Assembly: GCA_032690845.1 (NCBI GenBank)
Contig: CM064426.1
Location: forward strand, 74,636,403 to 74,700,402
Source: Eleusine coracana subsp. coracana
Lineage: Eukaryota > Streptophyta > Magnoliopsida > Poales > Poaceae
Direction: 5' to 3'
DNA: 64,000 nt
Of the stretch, positions 21,595 to 33,202 are shown in pieces. Under the pieces are notes generated by a model, which ran no database searches, was not told the origin of the DNA, and saw only the letters and a list, made by a program, of their open reading frames with translations. Both the position numbers and the translations under genes were made by a program. Within the stretch, counting starts at the first letter, position 1. The number at the start of each line of letters is the position of its first letter.

Positions 21595-21850
21595 TATTTA
21601 GCATAATAAAAACTTTTATGGTCAAGACTGAAATATTTATGGTTATGGGAACAACTTCACAAAATTTTATGATCACGGTGTAAAAATTTTATGGTTGTGA
21701 AAACTATTTTTTATAATTTTATGGTTGTAAGATGGAATATTTATGGTTGAGTGTAAAAGATTTATGGTCACGGGCGGGGGTGCTAAATAACTATTTAGCA
21801 CGCTGCGTGCTAAATAGCATAGCCCTATATATATATATATATATATATAG
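21595..21850. repeat. Degenerate TTTATGGT repeats, perfect hairpin and (TA)n tract
   Basis: TTTATGGTT/C recurs about every 35 bp from 21,614 to 21,768. It is followed by the hairpin GTGCTAAATA-AC-TATTTAGCAC at 21,780-21,801, a further half-copy GTGCTAAATAGCA, and (TA)n at 21,825-21,849. This looks like the terminus of a small transposable element; class unknown. Confidence 0.5.
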
Positions 21851-22159
21851 GATAATTCCATTCTACTCCCAAGTGTAGTTACTCCCATGTTCGAAAAACC
21901 ACCTTGGATATGTGTTCATACCCATTTATCATTTTGAGTATATACACATACTTAAAACATGATTTTTAAGAGTGATAACCATAATTTTTTTTAAAGGATC
22001 TTTAAGTTATAAACATATGAACATATATCACATTTACTGTTATATAAAAGTAAGTATGTCTTCATACTTTATATATCACAACAAAAAAAAAGTGAGTATG
22101 TCTACATACCCTCTAGTATGACTACATACTATATTTAGAAACGTCAAATATGTAATGAT

Positions 22160-22192
22160 ACTCTCTAGATTATATATATATATATATATATA
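22160..22192. repeat. (TA)n microsatellite
   Basis: An uninterrupted TA tract within AT-rich DNA. Confidence 0.8.
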
Positions 22193-22617
22193 AGATTGTA
22201 GAGTGATTAGCATATGTGATGAACCTATATCAGCATATACTAGTAGAATCAATCAAACCTACACACAGGATAGCAAGTATCGAACCTGTTCAAACAACTC
22301 AATTGGTAATATCCCACTCACTACCATAATTTTTATGAAATATTTTGAACTAAAATTTAATAAAATTTAAATATGGATGTTCAACGTTGTTAATAAAAAA
22401 GAATTGTCTCCATTCTAGTTGGAAAATCAACAAAAAGCTCAAAGGTTGTAATAAAGTGATTTGCACTCTCAGTTCCAAACTTTGATTTGAAAATCAACAA
22501 AGTTCAAAGGTCGTATGCCATTTCGGTCTAAGCACATCTAGAGTGCAAGCTAAGGCTGATTGGGCTACTGGTAAGCTTGGTATCGAGGATTCGGGAGGAC
22601 TATTATTATGCAACTAA

Positions 22618-23663
22618 CACTAAGGGAAAACCCTTATGTGCCGCACAACCCTACTGGCTCATGGCACCGATTTTGTCATGGGCGGCCCACGGCACAAAGC
22701 TGACGGCACCTCTCAGACGGCAAATAGATTTGTGCCGTGGGCCAAATGTCGGGCCCACTTGTCTTCAAATTCAAACTTGACCGTCAAAATGTTTCTGAAT
22801 CATAAGAATAGTTCTCATCAACTCTGAAACTTATATGGAGATTGTTCATTTAGTAAGCAACATATGTGACGACTTCTACGAAACTTTGTCAATTTTTTAC
22901 CGCAATATCCATGCATGAAACAATGATATCAGGTGTAATATCATGATTTTAATACTTTATTTGCATTTCCTACAATTTAAACACCGTTGGAGAACACGTT
23001 GGTCATGATATTTCATACACAAGATTAATGACATTTGCTCTGATTATACGGCTTCAAATCAGTGTTACGAACATGAATGTAAAGTTTATTCCTACTATAC
23101 TTCAATATTTCAAACACTTGCGGTTCAAGTTTGAATTATCACGAAAAACACCAATAATGAAATAAATGTATCAAATATATCAAATTATGTTAGAAATGCA
23201 TATATTTATAGTATAAGATACCACATAGAGCCTTTACAACATACAAAAAAAATAGGGAGAAAAGGAGCTAAAAAAAATTGTGTTGTGTGCCTACATAATA
23301 CACACGGCACAAAATCTGTTGTGCCGTGTGCCACCAAGATGGCATATGGCAAAGAGCTGACGCCGTTCTATTTCTCAAACGGTGTCGTGTGTCCCTTATA
23401 TGGCACATGGCACACCGTTATTTGTATCGTGTGCTCCTTTTTTACTCACGGCAAAAGTTGTTATGCCGTGTGTTATTTTCGTGGCACAAGGCATAATGTC
23501 TCTTGTGCCCTGTGCCCGATATAATGCACATGGCATAAAATTTGACACACGGCACATAGTCGTTTTCCCACAGTGCATGGCATAACTTCCTTTGTGCTGT
23601 GTGCCCGACCGAAAGCACACGCCACAAAATATGACACACGGCACATAGACGTTTTCCGTAGTG
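22618..23663. mobile_element. Non-autonomous CACTA element (1,046 bp)
   Basis: The left end CACTAAGGGAAAAC and right end GTTTTCCGTAGTG are inverted repeats, flanked by the 3 bp duplication TAA at 22,615-22,617 and 23,664-23,666, the CACTA signature. Subterminal parts are filled with CACGGCACA/TGTGCCGTG motifs in both orientations (22,640-22,745 and 23,300-23,650). There is no transposase or other coding sequence. Confidence 0.85.
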
Positions 23664-24219
23664 TAAGGTTGTAAATAATTAGAACCTTTATTCCATTATC
23701 TAAAAAAATGAGTCGACAACTTAGGATTTGAAAATGTTAAAATAGCATAGTGGTAAAATAATACAATATTGTGTTGCTCGTGGGGGTGTCTCAATCTCTT
23801 GGCTGGCAGTTGGGGGAGGTGGCAAGCGATAGAGAGCCAGTTTAGATCGAACCAGTTTTTTCTTCTTCTTTTTTAAAGGAAAAATGAATAAGCCAGTTTA
23901 GATCGGGCGAGGTAGAGCATCTAAAAGCACAAAGCAGCGCGGAGCAGCAAGTGTCGCGTAATTAACGGGACAGATAGGATGGAAACAGTGAAGTGATCAG
24001 GAAATTATAGGAAGGAAACGAGCTCAACGACGGCGGTCACGCCACTTGCCGGGCCACCTCACGTCCCTGCTGGGGGTGCGGCATTGCGGCACGACAGACT
24101 CGTGCTTGACCGTTAGCTATAGGCAAGGATCATTACTAGGCTGCTTTGGGCCCAATGGGCCGTGTCAAAGGTCTGTTCGAATTTGCGTGGTGCTAACCGT
24201 GTGTGAACTTGCGTTGATT

Positions 24220-24462
24220 TAGTTTCCAAAAAACTATCATCTCGAATTCACACCACCAGCGCGTAATCACAAATTAATTAAAAGGAAAGAAACGCGCGCA
24301 AACTGCAACCCTAGCCGCGCGCAGCGGCAGCGCCCAACGGTCGAGCACGCGTACATATACGCACCCCCTGGCCACCGCCGTCCAAGGCCAGACCTGCAGA
24401 TACCTTTCTCCTGCTACCCTAGCTATCATCAGCTTTTGTGCCTCTCCCATTCCCCCGCCGCC
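24220..24462 (+). promoter_or_regulatory. Promoter and leader of the 24.5 kb family member
   Basis: ACCCTAGCCGCGCGCAGCGG, a possible TATA-type ACATATAC at 24,352-24,359, and a CT-rich leader ending CCGCCGCC before ATG. It resembles the copy 1-3 promoters only in composition (GCGCAGCG, CGCCC, CT-rich leader), not base by base. Confidence 0.4.
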
Positions 24463-25683
24463 ATGGCTGGCGACAAATACATCGACGCCGATGGCGATTT
24501 CAGCTGCTACCTACAGATGTCTGATCTGGGGTCTCACCTGCTTTCCACGTCCTCTGATGAACCCCAGGCAGCACCGGCGGCGCCCGACTTCCTGGCACTG
24601 ACCATCGGCGGCCCGCACTACCAGGCTCCGGCGACCGTAGACGTCGGGCCGCGGCAGATGCCGGTCCCTGAGCAAGCTGCGGCGGCCGAACTGGGCTGCA
24701 GCAAATCCGGCACCGTCTCGGGTGTTCTCCATGGAAGAGGTCAGCATTTCATTTCTCCTCTATATACTACTGCTAAGTACTGCGCTTGCCGATTTGCCTG
24801 TAACATTTCTTGCACACTTGTCAGAGAACAACGACAAGCAACATTTCACTATGCATGGCTCGGGCCAAGGGCAATTCCAACACGTGATCATGGACAGCAT
24901 GCACACTCATACCATCGGCCACACCCAGAGAGGCGACTCGCTGTATCATGAGTAAGTGACTTTACCAAATGATTTTCTTAAATAATTATACTTATACATA
25001 TCTCAGGACAGCGCAGTTAATAGTTGGATCCTTGTTATTGCAGTCTCAATAAGCGCATGCATGAGTGGGTGCAAAGCTTCACGGCCAGCCAAGTGGAGGC
25101 AATGAGAAATGACAACAGCGAGCCGTCGAAGGATAGGTTGCCTGGCATTTGTGTGATGAACTATGCGGACGACATAAGCGCACTACAACTGAACGACGAT
25201 CCACAAGAGGACGTTCAAATTGCTACGCTGAAGAAAACACTTTCTACCCCTGCTAGAAATGGTGAGTAAGATATGTACTCGAATAATTGTTTATATTCGT
25301 GCATATGTGTATGTCCTAAAATTAACCAATGAGACTGTAATGACAACATCGCTATTTCATGTTTAGCTGAAGAAGCATCCTCTGATTCTTCTCAACCGAA
25401 TGTGGCTGTGGACATAACCGAAGCTTTCGACTGGGCTGGATTCCATCCTGTTATTCTTGAATCTTCCCAAGTTCCTCAATATGACGGAGCATCTTGCACC
25501 AGTGGCACCAGCAACAGGCTAGAGGAGAGGGAACAAGCCCATCATTCCAAGCAGTCCACAGATGGCACATTGGAGATATCCAAAAAGAGGAAGATAGATT
25601 GTAGCAAAGATCCAAATTTATCATCAGCATCATTGAAACTCCTTCGCAGCAAAGACAAAACATACAGCAATAAGCACTCTTAG
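24463..25683 (+). CDS. Four-exon member of the tandem family, uncharacterised (312 residues)
   Basis: Exons 24,463-24,739, 24,825-24,951, 25,044-25,261 and 25,367-25,683; all junctions are GT-AG and the joined frame is open (939 nt). The N-terminus MAGDKYIDADGDFS matches MADKGYHSDGDLS of copies 1-3, and EEASSDSSQP in exon 4 matches unit B/C. The C-terminus is basic (SKKRKIDC, KLLRSKDKTYSNKH), consistent with a nuclear-localisation signal. No named domain is recognised. The TAG at 25,681-25,683 lies 3 bp before a good donor (AGG/GTACGT), and an in-phase exon follows at about 25,771. The ancestral protein was therefore probably longer, and this may be a C-terminally shortened gene. Confidence 0.55.
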
Positions 25684-25960
25684 AGGGTACGTATTTGAAA
25701 TGATCATTTCTAGATACAGATAATCGAATTGCAAATCATGTCATTTGGTTATTCCATTGCCTCATGCAGATCGATTTGCTGAATAATAGAGTAAAAAATT
25801 TTAAGGAAAAGGCTACCACAGCTAGCTCGAGTAGACAAGATTTTTTTCAAGCGTCGGACAGAACAATACAAGAAGGAGAAGGCACAACTTCAAGACATAA
25901 TCTAGAAGGACCTGCAGCATTGCGAGAAGGGTAGCAACAATGCTGGTCCTTTCGGATAAT
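25684..25960 (+). pseudogene. Probable lost last exon of the 24.5 kb gene (coiled-coil-like)
   Basis: After TCATGCAG (ending about 25,770) an exon in the matching phase reads IDLLNNRVKNFKEKATT. After a poly-T run at about 25,840, another frame reads FFKRRTEQYKKEKAQLQDII, then TAG, then KDLQHCEKGSNNAG and a stop. The heptad-like Leu/Val/Ile spacing and preceding basic stretch recall a divergent basic-leucine-zipper end, but this is only a suggestion. A stop in exon 4, a frame change at the T run and another stop separate it from the main frame. Confidence 0.4.
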
Positions 25961-27000
25961 GAAAATGGGCATGTAAAATGAACAACACACATATGTCTCG
26001 CTCAGGATCTGGCTTTCTTTATCGAGATATCAATATTCTGATGCCATGGAGTATTTTCAGAACAAGGAAAGATTGCCTATTCAACAAGAGACCCTACGGT
26101 GGAGAATTGCAAGCATAAATTTATCCATGAACTCACCTTCTCTATCGATAGAGCCAAGAAGAGACACGGCTACAACCAATTTCTTAAGTTAGTTTATTTT
26201 CTGTGTTTTTTTTTTACTTTTTGTAATTGGACTCTTTGTTTTCTTGAATTTTTTTGTGGTTTACCCTAGCTTGGCGAATTGTGCCTTTCATTGTTACATA
26301 TATGTTCATCGACTAGAAATGACTTCAATTTACTTTAAATAGGTTATTTGTTTGATCACCATCATCACTAATCGACATATAAATCTTACAAAGAACATAC
26401 AAATAAGTTATCAACCTCAGTTGAGTAAGAAATTATAAAGTTAGAAAGATCTGAAAAATTATGCATCAAAACAGAGATGTAGAAACTTCTTCTTCTTTTT
26501 TTTTTTTCTCATTGAAAAAGGGCTACGTATACTGTATATTACATCAACTAACGCAGAGCACCAATCTTCCAAGATGTGTACGAGTAGGGTTGACTGCTTG
26601 GCTCGCACAATCCAGAGGTGAAAATGATCCTGCACTATCAACAGTGGCAGGCGTGGACATGACGATGGCGCGTCAAACACTTCCTGGTTCCTGCATTTCC
26701 AGAGAACCAGGAGCAGAGAGCAAGGAGCAGTGTTAGGGATGCTCAGGCTCCAAGTTGAAAAGGCTGCAGTGCAGGCTGAGCAACTTCATTAACAGATCAA
26801 CTCGTGATTTAAGTGTCATCCACTAATATGGGGCACGTGAAGTCTCTAGCTAGTAGAACAACTGGTTACATCTGATGTTACATAGCTCGTCCATATATAT
26901 GACAAACATAGTCTCGGTTCTAAATCTCATGTCTCATCAAGCATTGCCTCAGTCCCTTTGTGATATTTACTAACTAAAACCTATGGATATAAAATGTAGA
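25961..27000. other. No gene seen
   Basis: AT-rich sequence after the family gene, probably including its 3' untranslated region. A T-rich tract lies at 26,490-26,509. No exon, repeat family or terminal structure is recognised. Confidence 0.4.
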
Positions 27001-27009
27001 GGGGGGAAT

Positions 27010-27480
27010 CATTGCAAGGTCGGTCTACGATGACATTGTTGAAAATCAGAATCGCAATGCACAGAATGCCTATGTGCAACTCTGGCATACGACAACGAGG
27101 CCCAACTCTTGAGGTATATCCTCAAGTTGTCGGCTCACATTACCACCCCCCCCCCCCCCCCCACCCACCCACCCACACACACACACACACACACAAATCT
27201 TGATTTAACTCTACTCTCGAATGTCTTTTGGAACTTCAGGTCCTAATAATCAGCCAGCTAGTAGCAATGTGCCTACACATAGTGGCTTGTATGGTGGCCC
27301 TCCTCCACAATCTACTTAGTATGAATTACCTCCAGAATTTGCTCAGGATCCTCCACCTCCACCAGACCAGCAAAGAGATAAAAACGTCGAGGACTTTGCT
27401 ACCAGCTTGTTCGGTGACTCTACAGTCGGTATGACCAGTAGCTCTTTCACCTCTTATTTGATATCGACTATGCCATCTAT
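27010..27480 (+). pseudogene. Fragment of a coding sequence, unknown, split by a poly-C/CA tract
   Basis: Before the tract, one frame reads VYDDIVENQNRNAQNAYVQL. After an intron-like stretch and the acceptor-like AACTTCAG (27,239), a frame reads NNQPASSNVPTHSGLYGGPP, then a stop, then YELPPEFAQDPPPPPDQQRD and VEDFATSLFGDSTVG. Low-complexity C17 and (CCCA)n(CA)n tracts lie at 27,146-27,195. It may come from a transposon-encoded protein or a captured gene; I do not recognise it. Confidence 0.3.
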
Positions 27481-27539
27481 ACTTAACTCATCTTTGTACA
27501 CCGGACCATGATCTCATTGGATGCATCAGTACTCTCTCG

Positions 27540-28242
27540 GTGATGGCGACAGCTAGCAGGGCAGCATTTAACTCCCATGGACTTATTTCTCTACTTTTTG
27601 GGTGATTGTTGCCAAAAGGGGAAGAAGAAAAGGATTAAAGCCTCGAGAAGTATCTAAGAGTGTCCAAGGAGCATAAAATCAGAAGAGCCAGCTCTCAGGG
27701 TCACAAAACAAAAACCCTTTTCCTTTGTTGTCTATGCAAGGCGGTCAGGCCGGACTCAACAGATTGTCAGAATTCTTGATCTATAATAATCCTTGTTTTC
27801 TTTATGTGAACTTGAGAACAAATTGTAATGTGTGCTCTATGTGGCTAATAACCTTAATTATCTAAGGAAACTTTTTGTTTGTGTGAAATGCTTTTGTTGG
27901 ATGATGTATTGTTCGTTGTTGCAAAATCAGTTCAAGGCGGTCAGACCGCCCTAAACTGAGTTTTGCACCTTTTTTGTTTCTTTTTTTTTTCTTTGTGATT
28001 TGTTATATGCGTCACGTACTATCACTTCACATTGTTTTGCACCCCATGGATGCAGTGATATAGGGGGAGCTCCATATTTTCATTGAATATGTGCTTTTGG
28101 CATTTTAGGCTAAAAGTTGGAGTTTCACTCCTATGCACATATATAGGGGGAGCTCTAAGTATTGTTTTGCATCTAAACCTGTTTCATGATTTTATTGTGA
28201 AGCTTTAATTGGTTTGTCATCAATCACCAAAAAGAGGGAGGT
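27540..28242 (+). mobile_element. 3' internal region of a SIRE/Opie-like Copia retrotransposon
   Basis: Non-coding sequence with GATATAGGGGGAGCTC and ATATAGGGGGAGCTC, typical of the region between pol and the 3' LTR in this lineage, and CAAGGCGGTCAGACCGCC-type motifs. It ends in the polypurine tract AAAAAGAGGGAGG just before the LTR. No gag or pol remains in the window, so this is a partial element. Confidence 0.6.
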
Positions 28243-30465
28243 TGAAAGTGCATCTAGGTCCCCTAGTGGGTTTTGGTGTTTTGATGACAATGCGATTAAA
28301 GAGCTAATAATGTAATTTATTGAGTTGTTACAGGAAAGTGTATTGTAAGTTTAGTATGAACATTGATGTATCAACAAATGGATTTATATGGATATTCTAC
28401 ATGTATATTTTTGTATACCATATGAAAATGGACATGGTGAAGGTGAAGCTATTTGGGTGCTCACTATTGAAAATCTTATGCCATATAGTACATGAAGAAA
28501 AATGAAGCTTGCATGATATGCCTCATATTGATAATTGAAATCATCACCATATGCAAATAATTGTGACTTAATTCTCACGGTCATATCAAAGCAATCAACA
28601 CATATCACAACAAAACATGGATTTATATGGATATTCTACATGTATATTTTTTGTATACCATATGAAAATGGACGTGGTGAAGGTGAAGCTATTTGGGTGT
28701 TCACTATTGAAAATCTTATGCCATATAGTACATGAAGGAAAATGAAGCTTGCATGATATGCCTCATATTGATAATTGAAATCATCACCATATGCAAATAA
28801 TTGTGACTTAATTCTCATGGTCGTATCAAAGAAATCAACACATATCACAACAAATATCAATACAATATGAAGGTGAATATCAAGCGTGGGTTAACAGATG
28901 ATACAAAGAAATATGTGAACCATGATGGTAAGTTGATGAAGGGTTAGCAAGGACTTGGCTACGATGGACCATACATCAGAGAAGAGCAAGCATGAGGCTT
29001 GGCGCTGAAGAACCTTTCGGATGGAGAAGAGAAAGTGATGCTTGAATCCGATGAATCAAAAAAGCCATGCAGGGTTACATAATTCCAAGTATCAATTATC
29101 CTTGAATCAAGAAGAAAATGTGACATGGACAAAAGACGGAGTTTTGAATGTATGAAGTGAATATCCAGGTCACCAGCTTAAGGTGAATATGCTCAAGTAA
29201 ATAATTATGGTCAGCCCTCAAGAAGCAAAATATGAAGCTTATCGGAATATGGTTCTTTCTCAAGCTCAAGTGGAAGAAAATTAGTTATTATCTATTTCTT
29301 GAGTATAGGTATGTCATTCCATCAAGAGGGATGCTACATATGTTGAATGACAATGTCAAAGTGCTCAAAATCCTAGATAGAAATCTTTATGAGTGTCATC
29401 TAACCCCAACCTCTTGTTCTGCCATGTCAGGGTGGTCAGGTCGCCTTAGCTGGGTGGTCAGGTCACCTTGAACTAGTTTTTCTGGGGTCAATTTCTAGGT
29501 TAGTGATTTTTAGGCCTAAGTGAGTCAAGGGTTCTAGTTTAAGTGTCTTGAGCAACCAAGTTAGTGGTCGGTGAGGGCTCATATGTTTGCATGTTCAGTT
29601 ATCGGTCAGTGCAAGGCAGCCAAGCCGGGTGAGCAAACCGGTCAGACCGCCCAGAGTCTAACAGCCCCAACGGCTAGTTTCCTCAAACTGGTTTAAATAC
29701 CCCTCCACCACTCTCTTCGAAAGTTTTTGGTTCTTACCTGACTCTATAACATTCCAACCACCATTTGAGCTCTTCCCAACCTCTCTTTGTGAGATCTAAG
29801 TGATTTGAGCAAAATCCTTTAGTTGGATTGACAGATTTAAGTGTGTGAGCACTAGTGAGAAAATCCTAAGCCTTGAGCACTTTGGGTTGTCGTCAAGCAA
29901 CTCGTGAAGCGTTTGTTACTCTTGGAGGTGAAGCCTCCGATATGGCTAGGCGTCATCCTAGAGATCAAAAGCTTTTGTGGTGAGCCTTGGGAAAGTTTGT
30001 GAAGGTTGTGATCTTGCCTTTGCAAGGAAAAAGATCAAACTAGTGGATCGGGGAAAGCTATTGAAAGAGACCTGGCTAGGGGTTGGCCTTATGAGAAGCT
30101 CAATCTTCCTCAACAAAGACGTAGGGATCACAGTGGTATGGTTCTGAACTTCGATAAGCAAATCATTGTATCTCCACCTTGGTTTGCCTTCTTAGTTGTT
30201 TCCTAGATCATACTTGTGCTTCCGCTTCGCTCTACTTTGGTATGCTCATTTGTGTGCAAATACTACGTGTATGTGCTAAGGAAAACCTCTGTGGCATCAC
30301 TTCAAGTTGTGGTTTGAGCTAGGATTCAAAGTCAGGGAGTTGATCTATTTCTGCTTGTGTACGACAACCAAGAGATCTGACTGAGTTGACCAGGAAGTCA
30401 GACCAGGTTGAACTAATTTGTGTAAAAAAGTTTATTAATTTTAGGTTTCACCTATTCACCTGCAC

Positions 30466-30500
<35 letters not shown>

Positions 30501-30535
30501 GCGACATCAAGGTACTTTTAGGATCATATGGAGCA
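28243..30535 (+). mobile_element. Copia-type 3' LTR with internal tandem duplication
   Basis: It begins TGAAAGTGCATCTAGGTCCC directly after the polypurine tract, the usual LTR start in grass SIRE/Opie-like elements. It runs to a TTTCACCTATTCACC-type end, a 32-base C run (30,467-30,498) and GGGCGACATCAAGG. The exact end near 30,535 is uncertain. A 239 bp tandem duplication sits inside, and GGTCAGACCGCC-like motifs recur. The 5' LTR is not visible in the window. Confidence 0.6.
28376..28855. repeat. 239 bp tandem duplication within the LTR
   Basis: ATGGATTTATATGGATATTC starts at 28,378 and again at 28,617. The two units are almost identical, differing at a handful of positions (for example GGACATGG/GGACGTGG). 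The rarity of differences suggests a recent slippage or unequal exchange. Confidence 0.9.
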
Positions 30536-30579
30536 TAAGCATTGTTGTTACCTTGGGTACGGTGATTGATGTGACAACC

Positions 30580-32440
30580 GATACCTTGAGTGTTATGGCG
30601 CAAACGACGTCATAATCTCGTGTCTCTTGCATCAGCCCTGTCCATGGTGTCATCAACAACATGCACTATGTCTTCATTAGGGGCATCATCATTGTTGGTG
30701 GTGGTGGTGCCGTTGGTCTTGGGCGGTCTCCAACACACTAACTTGGTCAGTCAATGTAGAGATCCTCATGTCCAACCGCTCGATGTTGTCACCAAGGTTA
30801 ATCTTGTCAACTCACTCTGAGTCATCTCAAAGCCTTCTGTAGCTGCTCTTGGCTCACGCACTCATCAAACTTTGAGGGAGAAGCCTCCCTCTCTATCGAT
30901 TCCTGCCATCATAAACACCAAAAAAGGAAACAAGCAGTGAAGGTTATCGCTATAAAACTACTTGGCAGTGGTGCCTCTCAACACAATAAAAGGAAGCTTC
31001 TTACAAAGCTCTTATAAAGTTCTGAAAAACAAAGCAAAGGATACCAGGGAGATGTATTCCACGATTGCAAGGGTAACAAAAAAAACTTTTGCTATCTAGA
31101 AGTAATATGTAGAGCTAGGGAGGTCAAATATATATGTGAATGATATACAAATCAAAAATAGAAAAATAAAGCTAAATAAGTGATCCAAGTAACTTGTCCT
31201 TAGTTGCTAGTCTACCTGTGTCCTAGAACAGTAGTGATAGCAAGGCAGAAACAAGTATGAGAGGAGATATGCAAACAACAAGGACCTAGATGTAAAACAA
31301 CCAAATTCCTCAATTGTCGTGTAGCACTAGTAAAAATCAAAAAAGAAATTCACTTTATTTTCTGATTTTTTTCCCAACTCATAGGTAACAAAATAGGAAC
31401 CACACAAAATTTTAGCTCAAGCAGAGGTAGGATGTGGCCTACAGAATTTCTGCAAGTTTCAGCGATATCGGGTTTCAAACTTAATCCCTCTAGAAAGTGG
31501 TCTTAATGATTTTTTTCATTTTTCTAAGATTTTTCCTACTAGGGAAAATTTTTGTGATTTTCTATGGACGATAGGATGATCAAAAAACAAAAACTAAACA
31601 AAGGATAGTACGAACGGTGCACCTGAAACTCTTATTACCACTTGATGTGGAAAAGGGTTCTTATTCTTCCGAAAGGTTCTGATAAGTTGATTTGGTTATA
31701 GGCGACACACAAATCGATCCGGCTTCAGAACATCATATTTTAAACTCCGCAATCATAGCACGACATCTCCTCTGGTTATCAACCGGTGGTGTAAAGTTGA
31801 CCTCGCCAAGAAGGCTAATCGCTACCTGTGAATCAAGAACATAAGCAAGAACAAAGAAGAATGCAACATGATTGCAAATGTATTATGAATATCACTAAGT
31901 TGGGGTCTCACAAACCGATAAAAATGACAAACTATTCTTGACAGAGTTAATCTAAGTAAAACCCAAAACCTAATGGAGTGACGGTGGCTGTTTATGAAGA
32001 CCTTAGGGTCATACAAGACCCTCTCGACACACCTATAATTGGGCTTAACTGGATACAAAGCCCAAAGACCAAAAACAGACAATGCAATGGCTATCCAATT
32101 CTAGACCCTTTATTGTTTTCGGGTGAAAAACCTGCACCATTGGAACGGTCTTCTCCTTATCTTTTTGTGCATATATAGAACGTCCGAATACGAGCTCGTA
32201 TGCGACTTGGGTATCCGTTTATTACGGACTGGTCCTAAACTCTAAAGCAAACTCGAAGTCGGTTTGAGTTAGGGCTCCACCTTGGCTCGCACGTCCTTGC
32301 TGACCTTCCACATCCCCAAGCCCTTCTCCTATCATTGCATGCTCCTTTCTATGATTCCTAATCACAAGATATTTATTAGGTAACAAACCATTTTCAGAAG
32401 TGGCATATAACAAAGAATATAGCAACGAGCTCACCTCTAA
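30580..32440 (-). mobile_element. Degraded Ty3/gypsy-like remnant
   Basis: On the minus strand at about 30,700-30,800 a frame reads NIERLDMRISTLTDQVSVLE, resembling the coiled-coil start of grass gypsy gag proteins, followed by a His-rich piece and stops. The rest (30,900-32,440) is non-coding and looks like leader or LTR sequence. No LTR ends, protease or polymerase can be placed. Confidence 0.3.
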
Positions 32441-32630
32441 ATGAAATTATTGTGTACGTGCTCTAGTCATTGTACCTTTAGTGCTTGTTCCATCTCTTAA
32501 TTGAGACTCATGTCATACATTTGCAATAGATCTTTAAGTTTTTTGAATTATAAGTATATTTTTAATTTTGTGTATATTGTTTTTTATTAAAAAAAAGGAC
32601 ATATAGCTGCATTAGTATCAGCTCAGTGTA

Positions 32631-33202
32631 TACACATATAGTGTCACATATCTGTGGATCTCTAGTCACCAACTAAATAGGCAATAATCAAATTAGAAAG
32701 TAGAGAATCAAAGTTATCTTCAAAATCATTACATTAGGATCATAAGACAGATTATATATTGATAGGAACTTAGCTGATCTGACATAACTGAAATTTGGAG
32801 TTATTTTGGTAATTTTTTATATATTTTTTCTTTGACAAACCAAACAAATAGAAAAATAATAATCAAATTGCACAGTTGAAAATCAGTTTCCTAAATTGTA
32901 GATCTTAATGATATGATACACGTATAGTGTCACATAGCTATGGATCTCTATTCACCAACTAAATAGGCAATAATCAAATTAGAAAGTAGAGAATCAAAGT
33001 TATCTTCAAAATCATTACATTAGGATCACAAGACAGATTATATATTGATAGGAACTTAGCTGATCTGACATAACTGAAATTTGGAGCTATTTTGGTAAAT
33101 TTTTATATATTTTTTATTTAACAAACCAAACAGATAGAAAAAAATTAATCAAATTGCACAGTTGAAAATCAGTTTCCTAAATTGTAGATCTTAAGGATAT
33201 GA
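32631..33202. repeat. 286 bp tandem duplication
   Basis: TACACATATAGTGTCACATA at 32,631 recurs as TACACGTATAGTGTCACATA at 32,917. The following text (CCAACTAAATAGGCAATAAT ... CTAAATTGTAGATCTTAA) is repeated with few differences. AT-rich and non-coding; not recognised as a named element. Confidence 0.9.
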
